Shown one piece after another: positions 26,882 to 38,153 of a stretch of DNA of 64,000 bases. The notes under the pieces were generated by a model. It made no database searches, had not been told where the DNA came from, and saw nothing but the letters and a program-made list of their open reading frames with translations. Where the stretch lies: NCBI GenBank assembly GCA_900472485.1, contig UCII01000005.1, positions 124,001-188,000 of the forward strand. Reading direction: 5' to 3'. A program made the position numbers and the translations under genes. The stretch's first letter is position 1, and each line of letters opens with the position of its first letter. This stretch comes from Hyphomicrobiales bacterium. Its GTDB lineage: Bacteria > Pseudomonadota > Alphaproteobacteria > Rhizobiales > Rhizobiaceae.

Positions 26882-26898
26882 TTTAGAACAATTCGAAA
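26882..26898 (+). promoter_or_regulatory. Irr-type iron control element (ICE) upstream of sufS
   Basis: TTTAGAACAATTCGAAA matches the rhizobial ICE consensus (TTTAGAA, three bases, TTCTAAA) at all but one of the 14 fixed positions. ICE boxes bind Irr, the haem-responsive Fur-family regulator of rhizobia, and suf operons are known Irr targets in that order. This copy is 127 bp before the first suf gene. Confidence 0.7.
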
Positions 26899-27024
26899 CT
26901 TGATGCGGTGGTCCGCGCGTTGTTTGCGCAACGGTTTGTGGAACGTGTCATAAGGCATGCCCGGCTGAAATTTCAAGGAAAATGAGCCGGTCGCAGCAAA
27001 GCAAAGTCGCGCAGGAAGAAGATT

Positions 27025-28191
27025 ATGGCTGCAACACGCCTCTATCTCGACTGGAATGCTACCGCGCCGCTCCATCCGGCGGCCCGCGAAGCCATGCTGC
27101 GTGCGATGGATATTCAAGGCAACCCCAATTCCGTTCACGGCGAAGGTAGGGCAGCGCGCGCAGCTGTCGAGGCCGCACGCCGGCAAGTTGCAAGCCTGAC
27201 GGGCGCGGAGCCTGCCCATATGGTTTTTACAAGCGGCGCCACCGAGGCGGCGAATATGGTGCTGACGCCGGAATTCCGCATGGGGCGCACGCCGCTTGTC
27301 GTCAACCACCTTTATATATCGGCTGTCGAGCATCCGGCCGTGCGCGAAGGCGGGCGATTTGCCAGGGATAATGTCAGCGAAATACCGGTGACATCGGACG
27401 GTACGGTCGATCTTGCTGCACTGGAGGCCATGCTCGCTGCCCACGACAAGGCGAGCGGCTTGCCGATGGTGGCGATCATGCTTGCCAACAACGAGACCGG
27501 AATTCTCCAGCCTGTCGTTGAGGCGGCAAAGCTTGTTCAGACTGCCGGCGGGCTCTTCGTGGTCGATGCGGTTCAGGCGGCTGGCCGCGTTCCGCTCGAT
27601 ATCAATGCGATCGGCGCGGATTTTCTGATTTTATCCTCGCACAAGATCGGCGGCCCTAAAGGCGTTGGCGCGCTCGTCTCGCGCGGCGAGGTGCTGATGC
27701 CGAAGCCGTTGATCCATGGCGGCGGCCAGGAAAAGGGCCATCGCTCGGGCACGGAAAACACGCTTGCCATCGTCGGCTTCGGTGTGGCAGCCGAGGCTGC
27801 TGCGGCAGATTTCGAGGTTCGCAATGCTGCGATCGCTTCATTGCGCGACCGGCTGGAGGCGGGCATGGAGCTTGCGGCACCGGATGTCATCATTCACGGA
27901 AAGAATGGCCCACGCGTTCCGAACACCAGCTTCTTCACGCTGCCGGGACTGAAATCCGAAACCGGCCAGATCGCCTTCGATCTTGAAGGGGTTGCCATAT
28001 CGGCGGGCTCAGCCTGCTCGTCGGGCAAGGTGGGAGAAAGCCATGTGCTCGTGGCGATGGGGTGCGACCCGAAGCTCGGGGCTCTCCGTATTTCGCTGGG
28101 GCCGAGCACGACCGAAGCCGATATCGATCGCGCAGTCGCTGCGTTTGCCCGCATAGCGGCAAGGCGCAAGCTCGCGGGCGCGGCGGCCTAA
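27025..28191 (+). CDS. sufS: cysteine desulfurase, IscS/NifS class (first suf gene)
   Basis: A 388-residue PLP enzyme that takes sulfur from cysteine for Fe-S cluster assembly. The PLP lysine is Lys207 in [10 protein letters not shown], and the persulfide cysteine is Cys331 in [11 protein letters not shown], the longer flexible loop of the group I (IscS/NifS) desulfurases. This is the first of two desulfurases in the suf operon, the other being of the SufS group further downstream. Rhizobial annotations sometimes name it sufS2. It is preceded by an ICE box and followed by 146 bp with two hairpins before sufB. Confidence 0.92.
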   Translation: MAATRLYLDWNATAPLHPAAREAMLRAMDIQGNPNSVHGEGRAARAAVEAARRQVASLTGAEPAHMVFTSGATEAANMVLTPEFRMGRTPLVVNHLYISAVEHPAVREGGRFARDNVSEIPVTSDGTVDLAALEAMLAAHDKASGLPMVAIMLANNETGILQPVVEAAKLVQTAGGLFVVDAVQAAGRVPLDINAIGADFLILSSHKIGGPKGVGALVSRGEVLMPKPLIHGGGQEKGHRSGTENTLAIVGFGVAAEAAAADFEVRNAAIASLRDRLEAGMELAAPDVIIHGKNGPRVPNTSFFTLPGLKSETGQIAFDLEGVAISAGSACSSGKVGESHVLVAMGCDPKLGALRISLGPSTTEADIDRAVAAFARIAARRKLAGAAA

Positions 28192-28204
28192 GGGCCACAA
28201 TTTT

Positions 28205-28286
28205 GCGGAAACCGAAATTTCCGCTTGCCAATCGGGGTGAAAAGTCCCTTTTGGCCGACTACATAGAGGGCAGACATAAGTCTGCC
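28205..28286 (+). promoter_or_regulatory. two hairpins in the sufS-sufB gap
   Basis: Two perfect 7-bp stems lie in the 146-bp spacer: GCGGAAA/TTTCCGC with a 6-nt loop (28205-28224), and GGCAGAC/GTCTGCC with a 4-nt ATAA loop (28269-28286). Neither is followed by a T run. They could cause partial termination, RNA processing or mRNA stabilisation so that sufB onward is made at a different level from the first sufS. Confidence 0.45.
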
Positions 28287-28337
28287 GCAACGTTGACAAG
28301 CTGCCGGACCTTGGATCCGGCGAGATTGGAGAACGAA

Positions 28338-29807
<1,470 letters not shown>

Positions 29808-29878
29808 CGCACTCGAAACAGAATTAGCTTTGGCGCGCCGCGCGCGCCGCACCTTCATTCCTGCGATAGGATACTAAA

Positions 29879-30634
29879 ATGCTTGAAATCAAGAACCTGC
29901 ACGCCCGTATCGCCGAAGACGGCACCGAGATCATTCGCGGCCTGAACCTGACTGTGAAGGCAGGCGAAGTCGCCGCTATCATGGGCCCGAACGGCTCCGG
30001 CAAGTCGACGCTCTCCTACATTCTCGCCGGCCGCGAGGACTATGAAGTCACCGAGGGTGATATCCTCTATAACGGCGAGAGCATCCTGGAGCTCGATGCT
30101 GCTGAGCGCGCCGCCAAGGGCATCTTCCTGGCGTTTCAGTATCCCGTGGAAATCCCCGGCGTCGCCACCATGCAGTTCCTCAAGGTTGCTCTGAACGAGC
30201 AGCGTAAGGCACGTGGCGAAGACGAGCTGACGACGCCGGATTTCCTGCGTCGCGTCAAGGACGCTGCCGCTAAGCTGCAGATCAACATGGACATGCTGAA
30301 GCGTCCGTTGAACGTCGGCTTTTCCGGCGGTGAAAAGAAGCGCGCTGAAATCCTGCAGATGGCGCTCTTGGAGCCGCAGCTTTGCGTGCTCGACGAAACC
30401 GATTCCGGCCTCGACATCGACGCGCTCAAGATCGTTGCCGATGGCGTCAACGCGCTGCGTTCTCCGGACCGCGCCGTCATCGTCATCACCCACTATCAGC
30501 GCCTGCTCGACTACATCGTTCCAGACACCGTTCACGTCCTCTACAAGGGCCAGGTGATCAAGTCCGGCGACAAGACGCTGGCGCATGAACTCGAAGCCAA
30601 TGGCTATGCCGATATCATCGGTGCTGCAGCCTGA
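29879..30634 (+). CDS. sufC: Fe-S cluster assembly ATPase SufC
   Basis: A 251-residue ABC-type ATPase of the SufBCD complex. Walker A is GPNGSGKST near residue 36, the signature motif is FSGGEKKRAEILQ, Walker B is LCVLDETDSGLD, and the H-loop is VITHYQ. ATP hydrolysis drives a change of the SufBD dimer during cluster assembly. The gene starts 71 bp after sufB and is followed by sufD after 21 bp. Confidence 0.97.
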   Translation: MLEIKNLHARIAEDGTEIIRGLNLTVKAGEVAAIMGPNGSGKSTLSYILAGREDYEVTEGDILYNGESILELDAAERAAKGIFLAFQYPVEIPGVATMQFLKVALNEQRKARGEDELTTPDFLRRVKDAAAKLQINMDMLKRPLNVGFSGGEKKRAEILQMALLEPQLCVLDETDSGLDIDALKIVADGVNALRSPDRAVIVITHYQRLLDYIVPDTVHVLYKGQVIKSGDKTLAHELEANGYADIIGAAA

Positions 30635-30655
30635 TCGAGGCGGAAAGGACAGTCG

Positions 30656-31930
30656 ATGAACATTCAGACGACGAACCGCCTCACCGCCGCGGAGACGGCG
30701 CTGATCGAGGCGTATAACGACCAGATGGGCGATCTGCCCGGTGACGGCGAAGTCTTTGCAGTCCGCGATCGCCTGCTGGACGAGCTGAAGACCGCCGGCC
30801 TGCCGACGCGCCGCGTCGAGGCTTGGCACTATACCGATTTCAAGAACCTGCTGCGCCTGGTTCCGAGCGATATCGGCAAGGGCCTTGTCGAAGCGTTGTC
30901 GGCGACAGTCGAAGGATCGCCTGTCATCGCGGTTCTGCAGGGCAAGGCAAGTGATAAGGCTTCGGTGAAGAATCTGACCGTTGCACGCTACGCCGACAGC
31001 CTGATCAACGGCACGGCCGCCGTCGGACTCGAAGCGCTTGGCAAGGATGACGCTATCGGGCGCATCAATGCGAGCTTCGTGCGTGACGGCTATGTCATCG
31101 ATTTTCCTGACGGCACCGAACTCGATGCGCCGCTCGAAGTGCAGTTCATCCATGCCGGCGGCCAGATCCACAGCCGCCTGCCGGTTACTTTCGGTGCCGA
31201 CGTCAAGGCGACCTTTATCGAGCGTCATCAGGCGGTCGAAGGTGCAGCTGCGCTGGTTTCCTCGGTCAGCGAAGTCAAGATCGGCAAAGGGTCCGAAATC
31301 ACCTGGATTATCCTGCAGGAGCAGGGCAGCGAAGATACCCATCTCGGCCAGCTCCGGATCGATCTCGGAGAAGATGCCAAGCTGAAGCTGTTCGTCATCA
31401 ACGCCGGCGGCAAGCTGGTGCGCCAAGAGCTGTACATCAAGGTAGCGGGCGAGGGCGCCGATCTGACGCTGCGCGGGATCAACCTGCTCGGCGGCGATAC
31501 GCATACAGACGTGACGATGGTGCTTGGTCATGATGTTCCGAACACAGGTTCCACGGAAGTTATCCGTAATGTCGTGTTCGACCGCGCTCGCGGCGTCTTC
31601 CAGGGCATGATCCGGGTCGCACCGGATGCGCAGAAGACCGACGCCAAGATGGCCTGCAACACGCTGCTGATGTCCGACGATGCCGAGTTTTCGGTGAAGC
31701 CGGAGCTTGAAATCTTCGCTGATGACGTACAGTGCGGCCATGGCGCCACTGTCGCGGATATCGACGGCAACCATCTCTACTATCTGATGGCGCGCGGCAT
31801 TCCGGAGAAAAAGGCGCGGGCCATGCTCGTCAACGCCTTTGTGGCCGAGATCGTCGAGGAACTGGAAGACGAAGCCCTGGTCGAGGCGCTGGAAGGCGTT
31901 ATCTCGGCCTGGCTGGAAAAGCACGCCTGA
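30656..31930 (+). CDS. sufD: Fe-S cluster assembly subunit SufD
   Basis: A 424-residue SufB-homologous subunit of the SufBCD scaffold. N-terminal part: TRRVEAWHYTDFKNLL, the usual SufD motif. C-terminal beta-helix: NTLLMSDDAEFSVKPELEIFADDVQCGHGATVADID, with the histidine in CGHGA that aids cluster formation, and ARGIPEKKARAMLVNAF. It starts 21 bp after sufC. The second sufS starts 15 bp after its stop codon. Confidence 0.96.
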   Translation: MNIQTTNRLTAAETALIEAYNDQMGDLPGDGEVFAVRDRLLDELKTAGLPTRRVEAWHYTDFKNLLRLVPSDIGKGLVEALSATVEGSPVIAVLQGKASDKASVKNLTVARYADSLINGTAAVGLEALGKDDAIGRINASFVRDGYVIDFPDGTELDAPLEVQFIHAGGQIHSRLPVTFGADVKATFIERHQAVEGAAALVSSVSEVKIGKGSEITWIILQEQGSEDTHLGQLRIDLGEDAKLKLFVINAGGKLVRQELYIKVAGEGADLTLRGINLLGGDTHTDVTMVLGHDVPNTGSTEVIRNVVFDRARGVFQGMIRVAPDAQKTDAKMACNTLLMSDDAEFSVKPELEIFADDVQCGHGATVADIDGNHLYYLMARGIPEKKARAMLVNAFVAEIVEELEDEALVEALEGVISAWLEKHA

Positions 31931-31945
31931 TTGGAGGCAAAGCCC

Positions 31946-33187
31946 GTGGACAAGATCGTGCCGGCAACGGCCTATGATGTCGAAGCCATTCGCCGGGATT
32001 TCCCGATCCTTGCGAAGACGGTGCATGGCAAGCCGCTCGTCTATCTCGACAATGGCGCCTCAGCGCAGAAGCCGCAGGTCGTCATCGATGCCATCTCGCA
32101 TGCCTATTCCAACGAATATGCGAATGTGCATCGTGGCCTGCATTTCCTCTCCAATGCCGCCACGGAAGCCTATGAGGCGGCTCGCGAAAAGGTGCGCCGC
32201 TTCCTGAATGCGCCGTCGGTCGACGACATCGTCTTCACCAAGAACTCGACGGAAGCCATCAACACGGTCGCCTACGGCTGGGGTATGCCAAAGATTGGCG
32301 AGGGCGACGAGATTGTCGTCTCCATCATGGAGCATCACTCCAATATCGTTCCGTGGCATTTCATTCGCGAGCGTCAGGGCGCGAAGCTCGTCTGGGTGCC
32401 AGTCGACGACGAGGGCGCGTTCCATATCGAGGATTTCGAAAAGAGCCTGACGGAGCGTACGAAGCTCGTCGCCATCACGCATATGTCGAATGCGCTTGGA
32501 ACTGTCGTTCCAGTGAAGGAAGTGTGCCGCATCGCCCATGAGCGCGGCATTCCCGTCTTGATCGACGGTTCGCAGGGTGCTGTGCATATGCCTGTCGACG
32601 TGCAGGATATCGATTGCGACTGGTACGTCATGACCGGCCACAAGCTCTACGGCCCCTCGGGCATCGGCGTTCTCTACGGCAAGAAGGAGCGGCTCGCCGA
32701 GATGCGGCCGTTCCAGGGCGGCGGCGAGATGATCTTCGACGTCACCGAGGAAAACGTGACCTATAACGAGCCGCCGCATCGTTTCGAAGCGGGAACGCCG
32801 CCGATCGTTCAAGCGATCGGTCTTGGCTATGCGCTTGATTACATGGACAGTATCGGCCGTGAGGCGATTGCGCGCCATGAGGCCGATCTTGCCGCCTATG
32901 CGGCGGAGCGGTTGCGCGATATCAATTCGCTGCGCGTCATCGGCACGGCGCCCGGCAAGGGTGGCATCTTCTCCTTCGAGCTGGCGGGAATACACTCCCA
33001 CGACGTCTCGATGGTGATCGACCGCCAGGGTGTGGCGGTTCGCGCGGGTACGCATTGCGCCCAGCCGCTCTTGAAACGCTTCGGCGTCACCTCCACATGC
33101 CGTGCATCGTTCGGCATGTACAATACGCGAGCCGAGGTGGATGCCTTGGCCGATGCACTGGAATATGCACGGAAATTCTTTGCCTGA
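31946..33187 (+). CDS. sufS: cysteine desulfurase SufS (group II)
   Basis: A 413-residue PLP enzyme of the SufS group. The PLP lysine is Lys233 in VMTGHKLYGPSG and the persulfide cysteine is Cys371 in RAGTHCAQPLL, the short-loop arrangement of group II enzymes. GGAGG at 31933-31937 sits 8 nt before the GTG at 31946; a TTG at 31931 is also in frame but inside the binding site. No sufE or sufU is adjacent, though group II desulfurases usually need one. The sufT-like gene follows after 11 bp. Confidence 0.95.
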   Translation: MDKIVPATAYDVEAIRRDFPILAKTVHGKPLVYLDNGASAQKPQVVIDAISHAYSNEYANVHRGLHFLSNAATEAYEAAREKVRRFLNAPSVDDIVFTKNSTEAINTVAYGWGMPKIGEGDEIVVSIMEHHSNIVPWHFIRERQGAKLVWVPVDDEGAFHIEDFEKSLTERTKLVAITHMSNALGTVVPVKEVCRIAHERGIPVLIDGSQGAVHMPVDVQDIDCDWYVMTGHKLYGPSGIGVLYGKKERLAEMRPFQGGGEMIFDVTEENVTYNEPPHRFEAGTPPIVQAIGLGYALDYMDSIGREAIARHEADLAAYAAERLRDINSLRVIGTAPGKGGIFSFELAGIHSHDVSMVIDRQGVAVRAGTHCAQPLLKRFGVTSTCRASFGMYNTRAEVDALADALEYARKFFA

Positions 33188-33198
33188 GGAGGCAAGCG

Positions 33199-33579
33199 AT
33201 GTCACTCGACGAAAGCGAACAGAAGATCGACGTACGCGAAGGGATCGTGCATTCCAGCATCCCCGCAGATGAACTGGCGCGCCTCAGCGACGACATCATC
33301 TCTGCGCTGAAAACGGTCTACGATCCGGAAATTCCCGCCGATATCTTCGAACTTGGCCTGGTCTACAAGATCGATATCGAAGACGACCGCATGGTGAAGA
33401 TCGTCATGACGCTGACTGCACCGGGTTGCCCGGTTGCCGGCGAAATGCCGGGCTGGGTCGAAAATGCCGTCGGCGCCGTGGAAGGCGTTTCCGGTGTCGA
33501 CGTCAGCATGACCTTCGACCCGCCATGGACGCCGGATCGCATGTCGGAAGAGGCACAGGTTGCCGTCGGCTGGTATTGA
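33199..33579 (+). CDS. DUF59/SufT-like Fe-S assembly protein
   Basis: A 126-residue MIP18/DUF59 protein, the accessory factor of rhizobial suf operons (sometimes called sufX or sufT). The domain reads ISALKTVYDPEIPADIFELG, then VMTLTAPGCPVAGEMPGWVE, then DPPWTPDRMSEEA, the last being typical of the family. The cysteine in APGCPVA is conserved. It likely helps mature or transfer Fe-S clusters. It lies 11 bp after sufS and 76 bp before sufA. Confidence 0.92.
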   Translation: MSLDESEQKIDVREGIVHSSIPADELARLSDDIISALKTVYDPEIPADIFELGLVYKIDIEDDRMVKIVMTLTAPGCPVAGEMPGWVENAVGAVEGVSGVDVSMTFDPPWTPDRMSEEAQVAVGWY

Positions 33580-33655
33580 AGCTTTAAGCCGCCGGCTTTA
33601 CATTAAGACTCGAAGCGCCGGATCTTGACCCCGGTTGTGGAAGGAGAATGAGCCC

Positions 33656-34045
33656 ATGGGCTTCGCAATCATGAGCATGACAGATGCGGCAGCAGCCCGC
33701 GTCAAGGCGATCGTCGAGAATTCCGGTCCCGATGCCAAGGGCGTTCGCGTCGGCATCAAGAAGGGCGGCTGTGCCGGCATGGAATATACCATCGACCTGG
33801 TAACCGAGCCGAATCCCAAAGACGACCTGATCGAGCGCGATGGCGCCAAGGTCTGGGTGGAGCCCTCGGCGGTGCTTTATCTGCTAGGCACGGAAATGGG
33901 CTTTGAGACGACGACATTGCGCTCGGGCTTCATCTTCACCAATCCCAATCAGACATCCGCTTGCGGCTGCGGCGAATCCGTTGAATTGAAGCCTGCCGAT
34001 CTCGCCGCTCTGGCTGCTCAACGACAGGCAGCGCAACCCGCTTAA
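33656..34045 (+). CDS. sufA: A-type Fe-S carrier protein SufA
   Basis: A 129-residue A-type carrier. The three cluster-binding cysteines are in place: Cys39 in KKGGCAGMEY, then Cys103 and Cys105 in TSACGCGES. It would carry clusters from SufBCD to target enzymes. AAGGAG at 33641-33646 precedes the ATG at 33656 by 9 nt. It is the last gene of the suf operon; the next gene, a membrane protein, is 129 bp further on. Confidence 0.96.
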   Translation: MGFAIMSMTDAAAARVKAIVENSGPDAKGVRVGIKKGGCAGMEYTIDLVTEPNPKDDLIERDGAKVWVEPSAVLYLLGTEMGFETTTLRSGFIFTNPNQTSACGCGESVELKPADLAALAAQRQAAQPA

Positions 34046-34174
34046 AGCTGGCTCTCCATATTTCACCGCCATGCGTTTCGTGCTTTGATCAGCAGACGCC
34101 TCGATTTATCCGCGACCTCTTTGGCTCCCGGCCAAACTGGATAAAGTCGTTGGTGCGCGCGGTGGGGGAATTTT

Positions 34175-34867
34175 ATGGCGGCTGCGGCATGGGTTTATAC
34201 ATTGATCCCGGCAGGTGCTGCGATTGTGGGTGCCGCGGTTGCGGTGAATACGCGACCAGGCCCCAATCTTGTCAGCGCAATCCAGCATTTTGCAGCCGGC
34301 GTCGTGTTTGCGGCTGCCGCCGGAGAAATTCTGCCTGATGTCATGCATCGCGGCTATCCCCTGGCGACGGTGATCGGCGGCGCTATTGGTGTTGGCGTGA
34401 TGTTGCTGGTCAAGCAATTGGAAAATTGGGCCAAAGGGCCGGTCGGTCTTCTGGCTGCCATCGGCATCGATATCCTGATCGACGGCCTCGTGCTTGGCAT
34501 CGGCTTTGCGGCCGGCCCGAAAGTCGGCTTGCTGCTGACGATCGCCCTGACGATCGAGGTGCTGTTTCTCGGTCTGACGGTGGCGAATGAGCTTGGTGAG
34601 AGTGTTCGCTCTCGATCCAGGATCGTCGCGATCACGGCAGCGCTTGCGCTGCTGCTGCCGATCGGCGCCTTGCTGGGAGCGCCGATCGCTTCATTGCCCG
34701 ACCCGATTCTGACTGGCTTCTTTGCGTTCGGGCTGATTGCGCTTCTCTATCTCGTCACCGAGGAGCTGCTGGTCGAAGCCCATGAAACACCCGACCGCCC
34801 CTGGGTGACCGCTATGTTCTTTGCGGGCTTTCTCGTGTTGCTTCTGCTTGAGGAGGCGATCGGCTAG
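34175..34867 (+). CDS. ZIP-like membrane protein
   Basis: A 230-residue protein of about seven membrane helices. QHFAAGVVFAAAAGEILPDVM and AIGIDILIDGLVLGIGFA resemble helices of the ZIP metal transporter family. The canonical metal ligands of ZIP helices 4 and 5 (HNxxD and HExxHE) are largely missing: the segments read IDILIDG and EVLFLGLTVANELGE, with no histidine. It may move another ion or solute or act as a sensor. It lies 129 bp behind sufA and could be read through from the suf operon. Confidence 0.75.
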   Translation: MAAAAWVYTLIPAGAAIVGAAVAVNTRPGPNLVSAIQHFAAGVVFAAAAGEILPDVMHRGYPLATVIGGAIGVGVMLLVKQLENWAKGPVGLLAAIGIDILIDGLVLGIGFAAGPKVGLLLTIALTIEVLFLGLTVANELGESVRSRSRIVAITAALALLLPIGALLGAPIASLPDPILTGFFAFGLIALLYLVTEELLVEAHETPDRPWVTAMFFAGFLVLLLLEEAIG

Positions 34868-34879
34868 CGGCTGAAAGTT

Positions 34880-35140
34880 TCAGTTAGCTGCCGAAACGGG
34901 CGTCAGCTTGAGGCCAAGCGCCCTGACGACTTTCAAGATCGTTGCAAATTCGGGATTGCCGTCGCCGCTGAGCGCGCGATAAAGCGCCGAACGGTTCATG
35001 CCGACATCTTTGGCGAGCTTGCTCATGTTGCGCGTGCGTGCCACTTCACCCAGCGCCTTGGCGATCGAGGCCGGATCGTCGGTTTCGAAGGCGGCGGCGA
35101 TGTAGTTGTCGGGATTGTCCACGTCGAATCGTTCCGGCAT
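34880..35140 (-). CDS. HI1420-type addiction module antidote protein (orphan)
   Basis: An 86-residue DNA-binding antitoxin. The end of the protein is a Cro/C1-type helix-turn-helix: ALGEVARTRNMSKLAKDVG, then MNRSALYRALSGDGNPEFAT, then ILKVVRALGLKLTP, matching the HI1420/HigA-like family. The ATG at 35140 (MPERFDVDNPDNY) is clearly the right start. The usual upstream RelE/HigB-type toxin gene is not there: the 148 bp between this gene and gcvP hold only hairpins. It is an orphan antitoxin, possibly reused as a regulator. Confidence 0.82.
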   Translation of the reverse strand: MPERFDVDNPDNYIAAAFETDDPASIAKALGEVARTRNMSKLAKDVGMNRSALYRALSGDGNPEFATILKVVRALGLKLTPVSAAN

Positions 35141-35176
35141 AAATCTGAATTCCAAAGCCCCACTGTGGCGTCATCA

Positions 35177-35212
35177 AAAACGCCGCGCATCCTTTCGGAC
35201 ACGCGGCGTTTT
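35177..35212 (-). terminator. terminator for the gcvTHP operon
   Basis: An 11-bp perfect stem (AAAACGCCGCG at 35177-35187, complement at 35202-35212) with a 14-nt loop. On the minus strand it is followed by a TTTTT run, so it serves the gcv operon 77 bp after gcvP. On the plus strand it also has a short T run. Confidence 0.75.
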
Positions 35213-35249
35213 CATAGACAAGTTTCACAATAGATTTATGTCTGTTTCC

Positions 35250-35279
35250 AGCGAAGCGACTGAACCGCTTCGCTTTTTT
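35250..35279 (+). terminator. plus-strand intrinsic terminator between antitoxin and gcvP
   Basis: AGCGAAGCG (35250-35258), a 7-nt loop, CGCTTCGCT (35266-35274) and six T (35274-35279). This is a clean intrinsic terminator for the plus strand, but both flanking genes are on the minus strand. The transcript it ends is therefore not explained by the genes here; it could come from the ZIP-like gene, 383 bp upstream, or from an unannotated small RNA. Confidence 0.65.
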
Positions 35280-35288
35280 GCAAAAATC

Positions 35289-38153
35289 CTATTCTGCGGC
35301 CTCGGCGTAGGATTCCAGCGGCGGGCAAGTGCAGATCAGGTTGCGGTCGCCATAGACATTGTCGATGCGGTTGACCGGCGACCAGTATTTGTCGACGCGG
35401 AAGGCGCCGGGCGGGAAGCAGGCCTGTTCGCGCGAATAGGGGCGATCCCATTCGCCGACAAGGTCTTCCACCGTGTGCGGAGCGTTCTTCAACGGATTGT
35501 TGGCCTTGTCCATCCGCCCGTCCTCAATGGCGCGGGCTTCCTCGCGGATAGCCAGCATTGCCTCGCAGAAGCGGTCGAGTTCGGCCTTCGTTTCCGATTC
35601 GGTCGGCTCGATCATCAGCGTGCCGGCAACCGGCCAACTCATGGTCGGTGCGTGGAAGCCGCAATCGATTAGGCGCTTGGCGACATCGTCGACCGTCACG
35701 CCGGCGCTTGCAGCCAGCGGACGGGTGTCGATGATGCATTCATGCGCGACGCGTCCGTCCTTGGACTTATAGAGCACGTCATAGGCGCCCTTCAGCCGGG
35801 CAGCGATGTAGTTGGCGTTGAGGATCGCCACCTTCGTTGCCTGCGTCAGGCCTTCGCCGCCCATCATCAGGCAATAGCTCCAGGAGATCGGCAGGATCGA
35901 GGCCGAACCGAAGGCTGCTGCTGAGACCGCACCGCTGCGGCCGTCCGTTTCCGGATGGCCGGGCAGGTGAGGCGCCAGATGCGCCTTGACGCCGATCGGA
36001 CCCATGCCGGGCCCGCCGCCGCCATGCGGGATGCAGAAGGTCTTGTGCAGGTTCAGGTGGCTGACATCGGAGCCGATATCGCCGGGACGCGACAGGCCGA
36101 CCATAGCGTTCATGTTGGCACCGTCGAGATAGACCTGACCGCCATGCTTATGCACGAGATCGCAAATCTCCTTCACCGTCTCCTCGAACACGCCATGCGT
36201 CGAAGGGTAGGTGATCATGCAGCAGGAGAGGCTGTCGGCATATTGCTCGGTCTTGGCGCGGAAGTCGGCCATATCGATATCGCCATCGTCGCTGACCTTG
36301 ACCACTACAACCTTCATGCCCGCCATCTGTGCCGAGGCGGGGTTGGTGCCGTGCGCGGAAGTCGGGATGAGGCAGATGTCGCGATGACCCTCGCCATTGG
36401 CAATGTGATAGTTGCGGATGGTCAGCAGGCCCGCATATTCGCCCTGCGCGCCGGAATTCGGCTGCATGGAGAAGGTGTCATAGCCTGTTACGGCGCAGAG
36501 CTTTTCCGTCAGGTCATCGATCATTTCGCGGTAGCCGAGCGCCTGATCGGCCGGGACGAACGGATGGATATCCGAGAATTCCGGCCAGGTGATCGGCAGC
36601 ATTTCCGCCGTCGCATTGAGCTTCATGGTGCATGAGCCGAGCGGGATCATTGAGCGGTCGAGCGCCAGGTCGCGGTCAGAGAGACGACGAATGTAACGCG
36701 TCATCTCGCTTTCGGCACGGTTCATGTGGAAGATCGGATGCGAGAGGTATTCGCTGGTGCGCAGCAGGGTCTTCGGCAGGCGGTAAGACGGCTCGAAATC
36801 GGCGATGCGGAAATTGCCGCCGAATGCGCGCCAGACGGCTTCCACTGTTGCCGGGCGCGTGCGCTCGTCCAGGCTGATGCCGATCTTGGTTTCACCGACC
36901 TTGCGCAGGTTGACGCCTTCGGCGACGGCTGCACGCAGGATCAGACCCTGCATGTGGCCGACTTCGACGGTGATCGTGTCGAAGAAAGTCTCCGGCTCGA
37001 CTGAGTAGCCCAGCTTTTCCAAACCCTTGGCCATTAGCACGGCCTTCTGGTGGACCTGTTGTGCGATCGCCTTCAGGCCCTGCGGACCATGGAAGACCGC
37101 ATACATCGAAGCCATGACCGCGAGGAGCACCTGGGCGGTGCATATATTCGACGTCGCCTTTTCGCGGCGGATATGCTGCTCGCGAGTCTGCAGCGACAGG
37201 CGATAGGCGCGATTGCCGCGTGCGTCGACTGAAACACCGACAAGACGACCGGGCATTGAACGCTTGTAGTCGTCCTTGACGGCCATAAACGCGGCATGCG
37301 GCCCGCCATAACCAACCGGAACGCCGAAGCGCTGGGAGGAGCCGATAGCGATATCCGCACCCATCTCACCCGGGGATTTCAGCAGGGTCAATGCTAATAG
37401 ATCGGTCGCCATGATGGCGATAGCGCCGGTCTGGTGCAGACGGGCGATCAGGCCACTGAAATCGTTGATGTGGCCGTGCGTGCCCGGATACTGGAAGATC
37501 GCGCCGAAGACATCCACCGGATCAAGATCGGTGAAGGGATTGCCGACGATGACAGTCCAGCCGAGCGGCTCGGCGCGGGTCTTGATAAGCGCGATAGTCT
37601 GCGGATGGCAGGCGGCATCGACGAAGAAGGCCTTTGCCTTGGACTTGGCGACGCGTTCCGCCATCGCCATGCCTTCGGCTGCAGCCGTTGCTTCATCGAG
37701 TAGGGACGCGTTGGCGACATCGAGACCGGTGAGGTCGCTGATCATCGTCTGGTAGTTCAGCAGTGCCTCGAGGCGGCCCTGGCTGATCTCAGGCTGGTAT
37801 GGCGTATAGGCGGTGTACCAGGCCGGATTTTCCAGGATGTTGCGCTGGATGACGGGCGGCGTGATCGTGCCATAATAGCCTTGGCCGATGAGCGAAACGA
37901 GAACCTTGTTCTTGTTGGCGGTCTCGCGCAGACGGTCGAGCGCCTCGCGCTCCGTCATTGGCGCTCCCCAGGCGAGCGGTGCCTTCTGGCGGATGGCCGG
38001 CGGCAGCGTCGCGTCGATCAGGCCGTCGAGGCTCTTATAGCCGATCACCTTGAGCATATCGGCCATCTCCGACGGAGACGGGCCGATATGGCGGCGATTG
38101 GCAAAATCGTATGGCTGGTAATCGGTGAAGGTGAATTCCGTAGGCGTCGTCAT
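35289..38153 (-). CDS. gcvP: glycine dehydrogenase (decarboxylating), P protein
   Basis: A 954-residue PLP enzyme of the glycine cleavage complex. It decarboxylates glycine and passes the aminomethyl group to lipoyl-GcvH. The protein is the fused full-length form with N- and C-terminal homologous halves. The PLP lysine lies in [20 protein letters not shown], and other landmarks are [16 protein letters not shown] near the start and [12 protein letters not shown] in the second half. Its ATG overlaps the stop of gcvH by one base, so the two are translated together. Confidence 0.97.
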   Translation of the reverse strand: MTTPTEFTFTDYQPYDFANRRHIGPSPSEMADMLKVIGYKSLDGLIDATLPPAIRQKAPLAWGAPMTEREALDRLRETANKNKVLVSLIGQGYYGTITPPVIQRNILENPAWYTAYTPYQPEISQGRLEALLNYQTMISDLTGLDVANASLLDEATAAAEGMAMAERVAKSKAKAFFVDAACHPQTIALIKTRAEPLGWTVIVGNPFTDLDPVDVFGAIFQYPGTHGHINDFSGLIARLHQTGAIAIMATDLLALTLLKSPGEMGADIAIGSSQRFGVPVGYGGPHAAFMAVKDDYKRSMPGRLVGVSVDARGNRAYRLSLQTREQHIRREKATSNICTAQVLLAVMASMYAVFHGPQGLKAIAQQVHQKAVLMAKGLEKLGYSVEPETFFDTITVEVGHMQGLILRAAVAEGVNLRKVGETKIGISLDERTRPATVEAVWRAFGGNFRIADFEPSYRLPKTLLRTSEYLSHPIFHMNRAESEMTRYIRRLSDRDLALDRSMIPLGSCTMKLNATAEMLPITWPEFSDIHPFVPADQALGYREMIDDLTEKLCAVTGYDTFSMQPNSGAQGEYAGLLTIRNYHIANGEGHRDICLIPTSAHGTNPASAQMAGMKVVVVKVSDDGDIDMADFRAKTEQYADSLSCCMITYPSTHGVFEETVKEICDLVHKHGGQVYLDGANMNAMVGLSRPGDIGSDVSHLNLHKTFCIPHGGGGPGMGPIGVKAHLAPHLPGHPETDGRSGAVSAAAFGSASILPISWSYCLMMGGEGLTQATKVAILNANYIAARLKGAYDVLYKSKDGRVAHECIIDTRPLAASAGVTVDDVAKRLIDCGFHAPTMSWPVAGTLMIEPTESETKAELDRFCEAMLAIREEARAIEDGRMDKANNPLKNAPHTVEDLVGEWDRPYSREQACFPPGAFRVDKYWSPVNRIDNVYGDRNLICTCPPLESYAEAAE

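Noticed and set aside
29855..32026. A 723-codon minus-strand open frame across sufC and sufD
   Set aside because: It is the shadow of the well-supported plus-strand suf genes.
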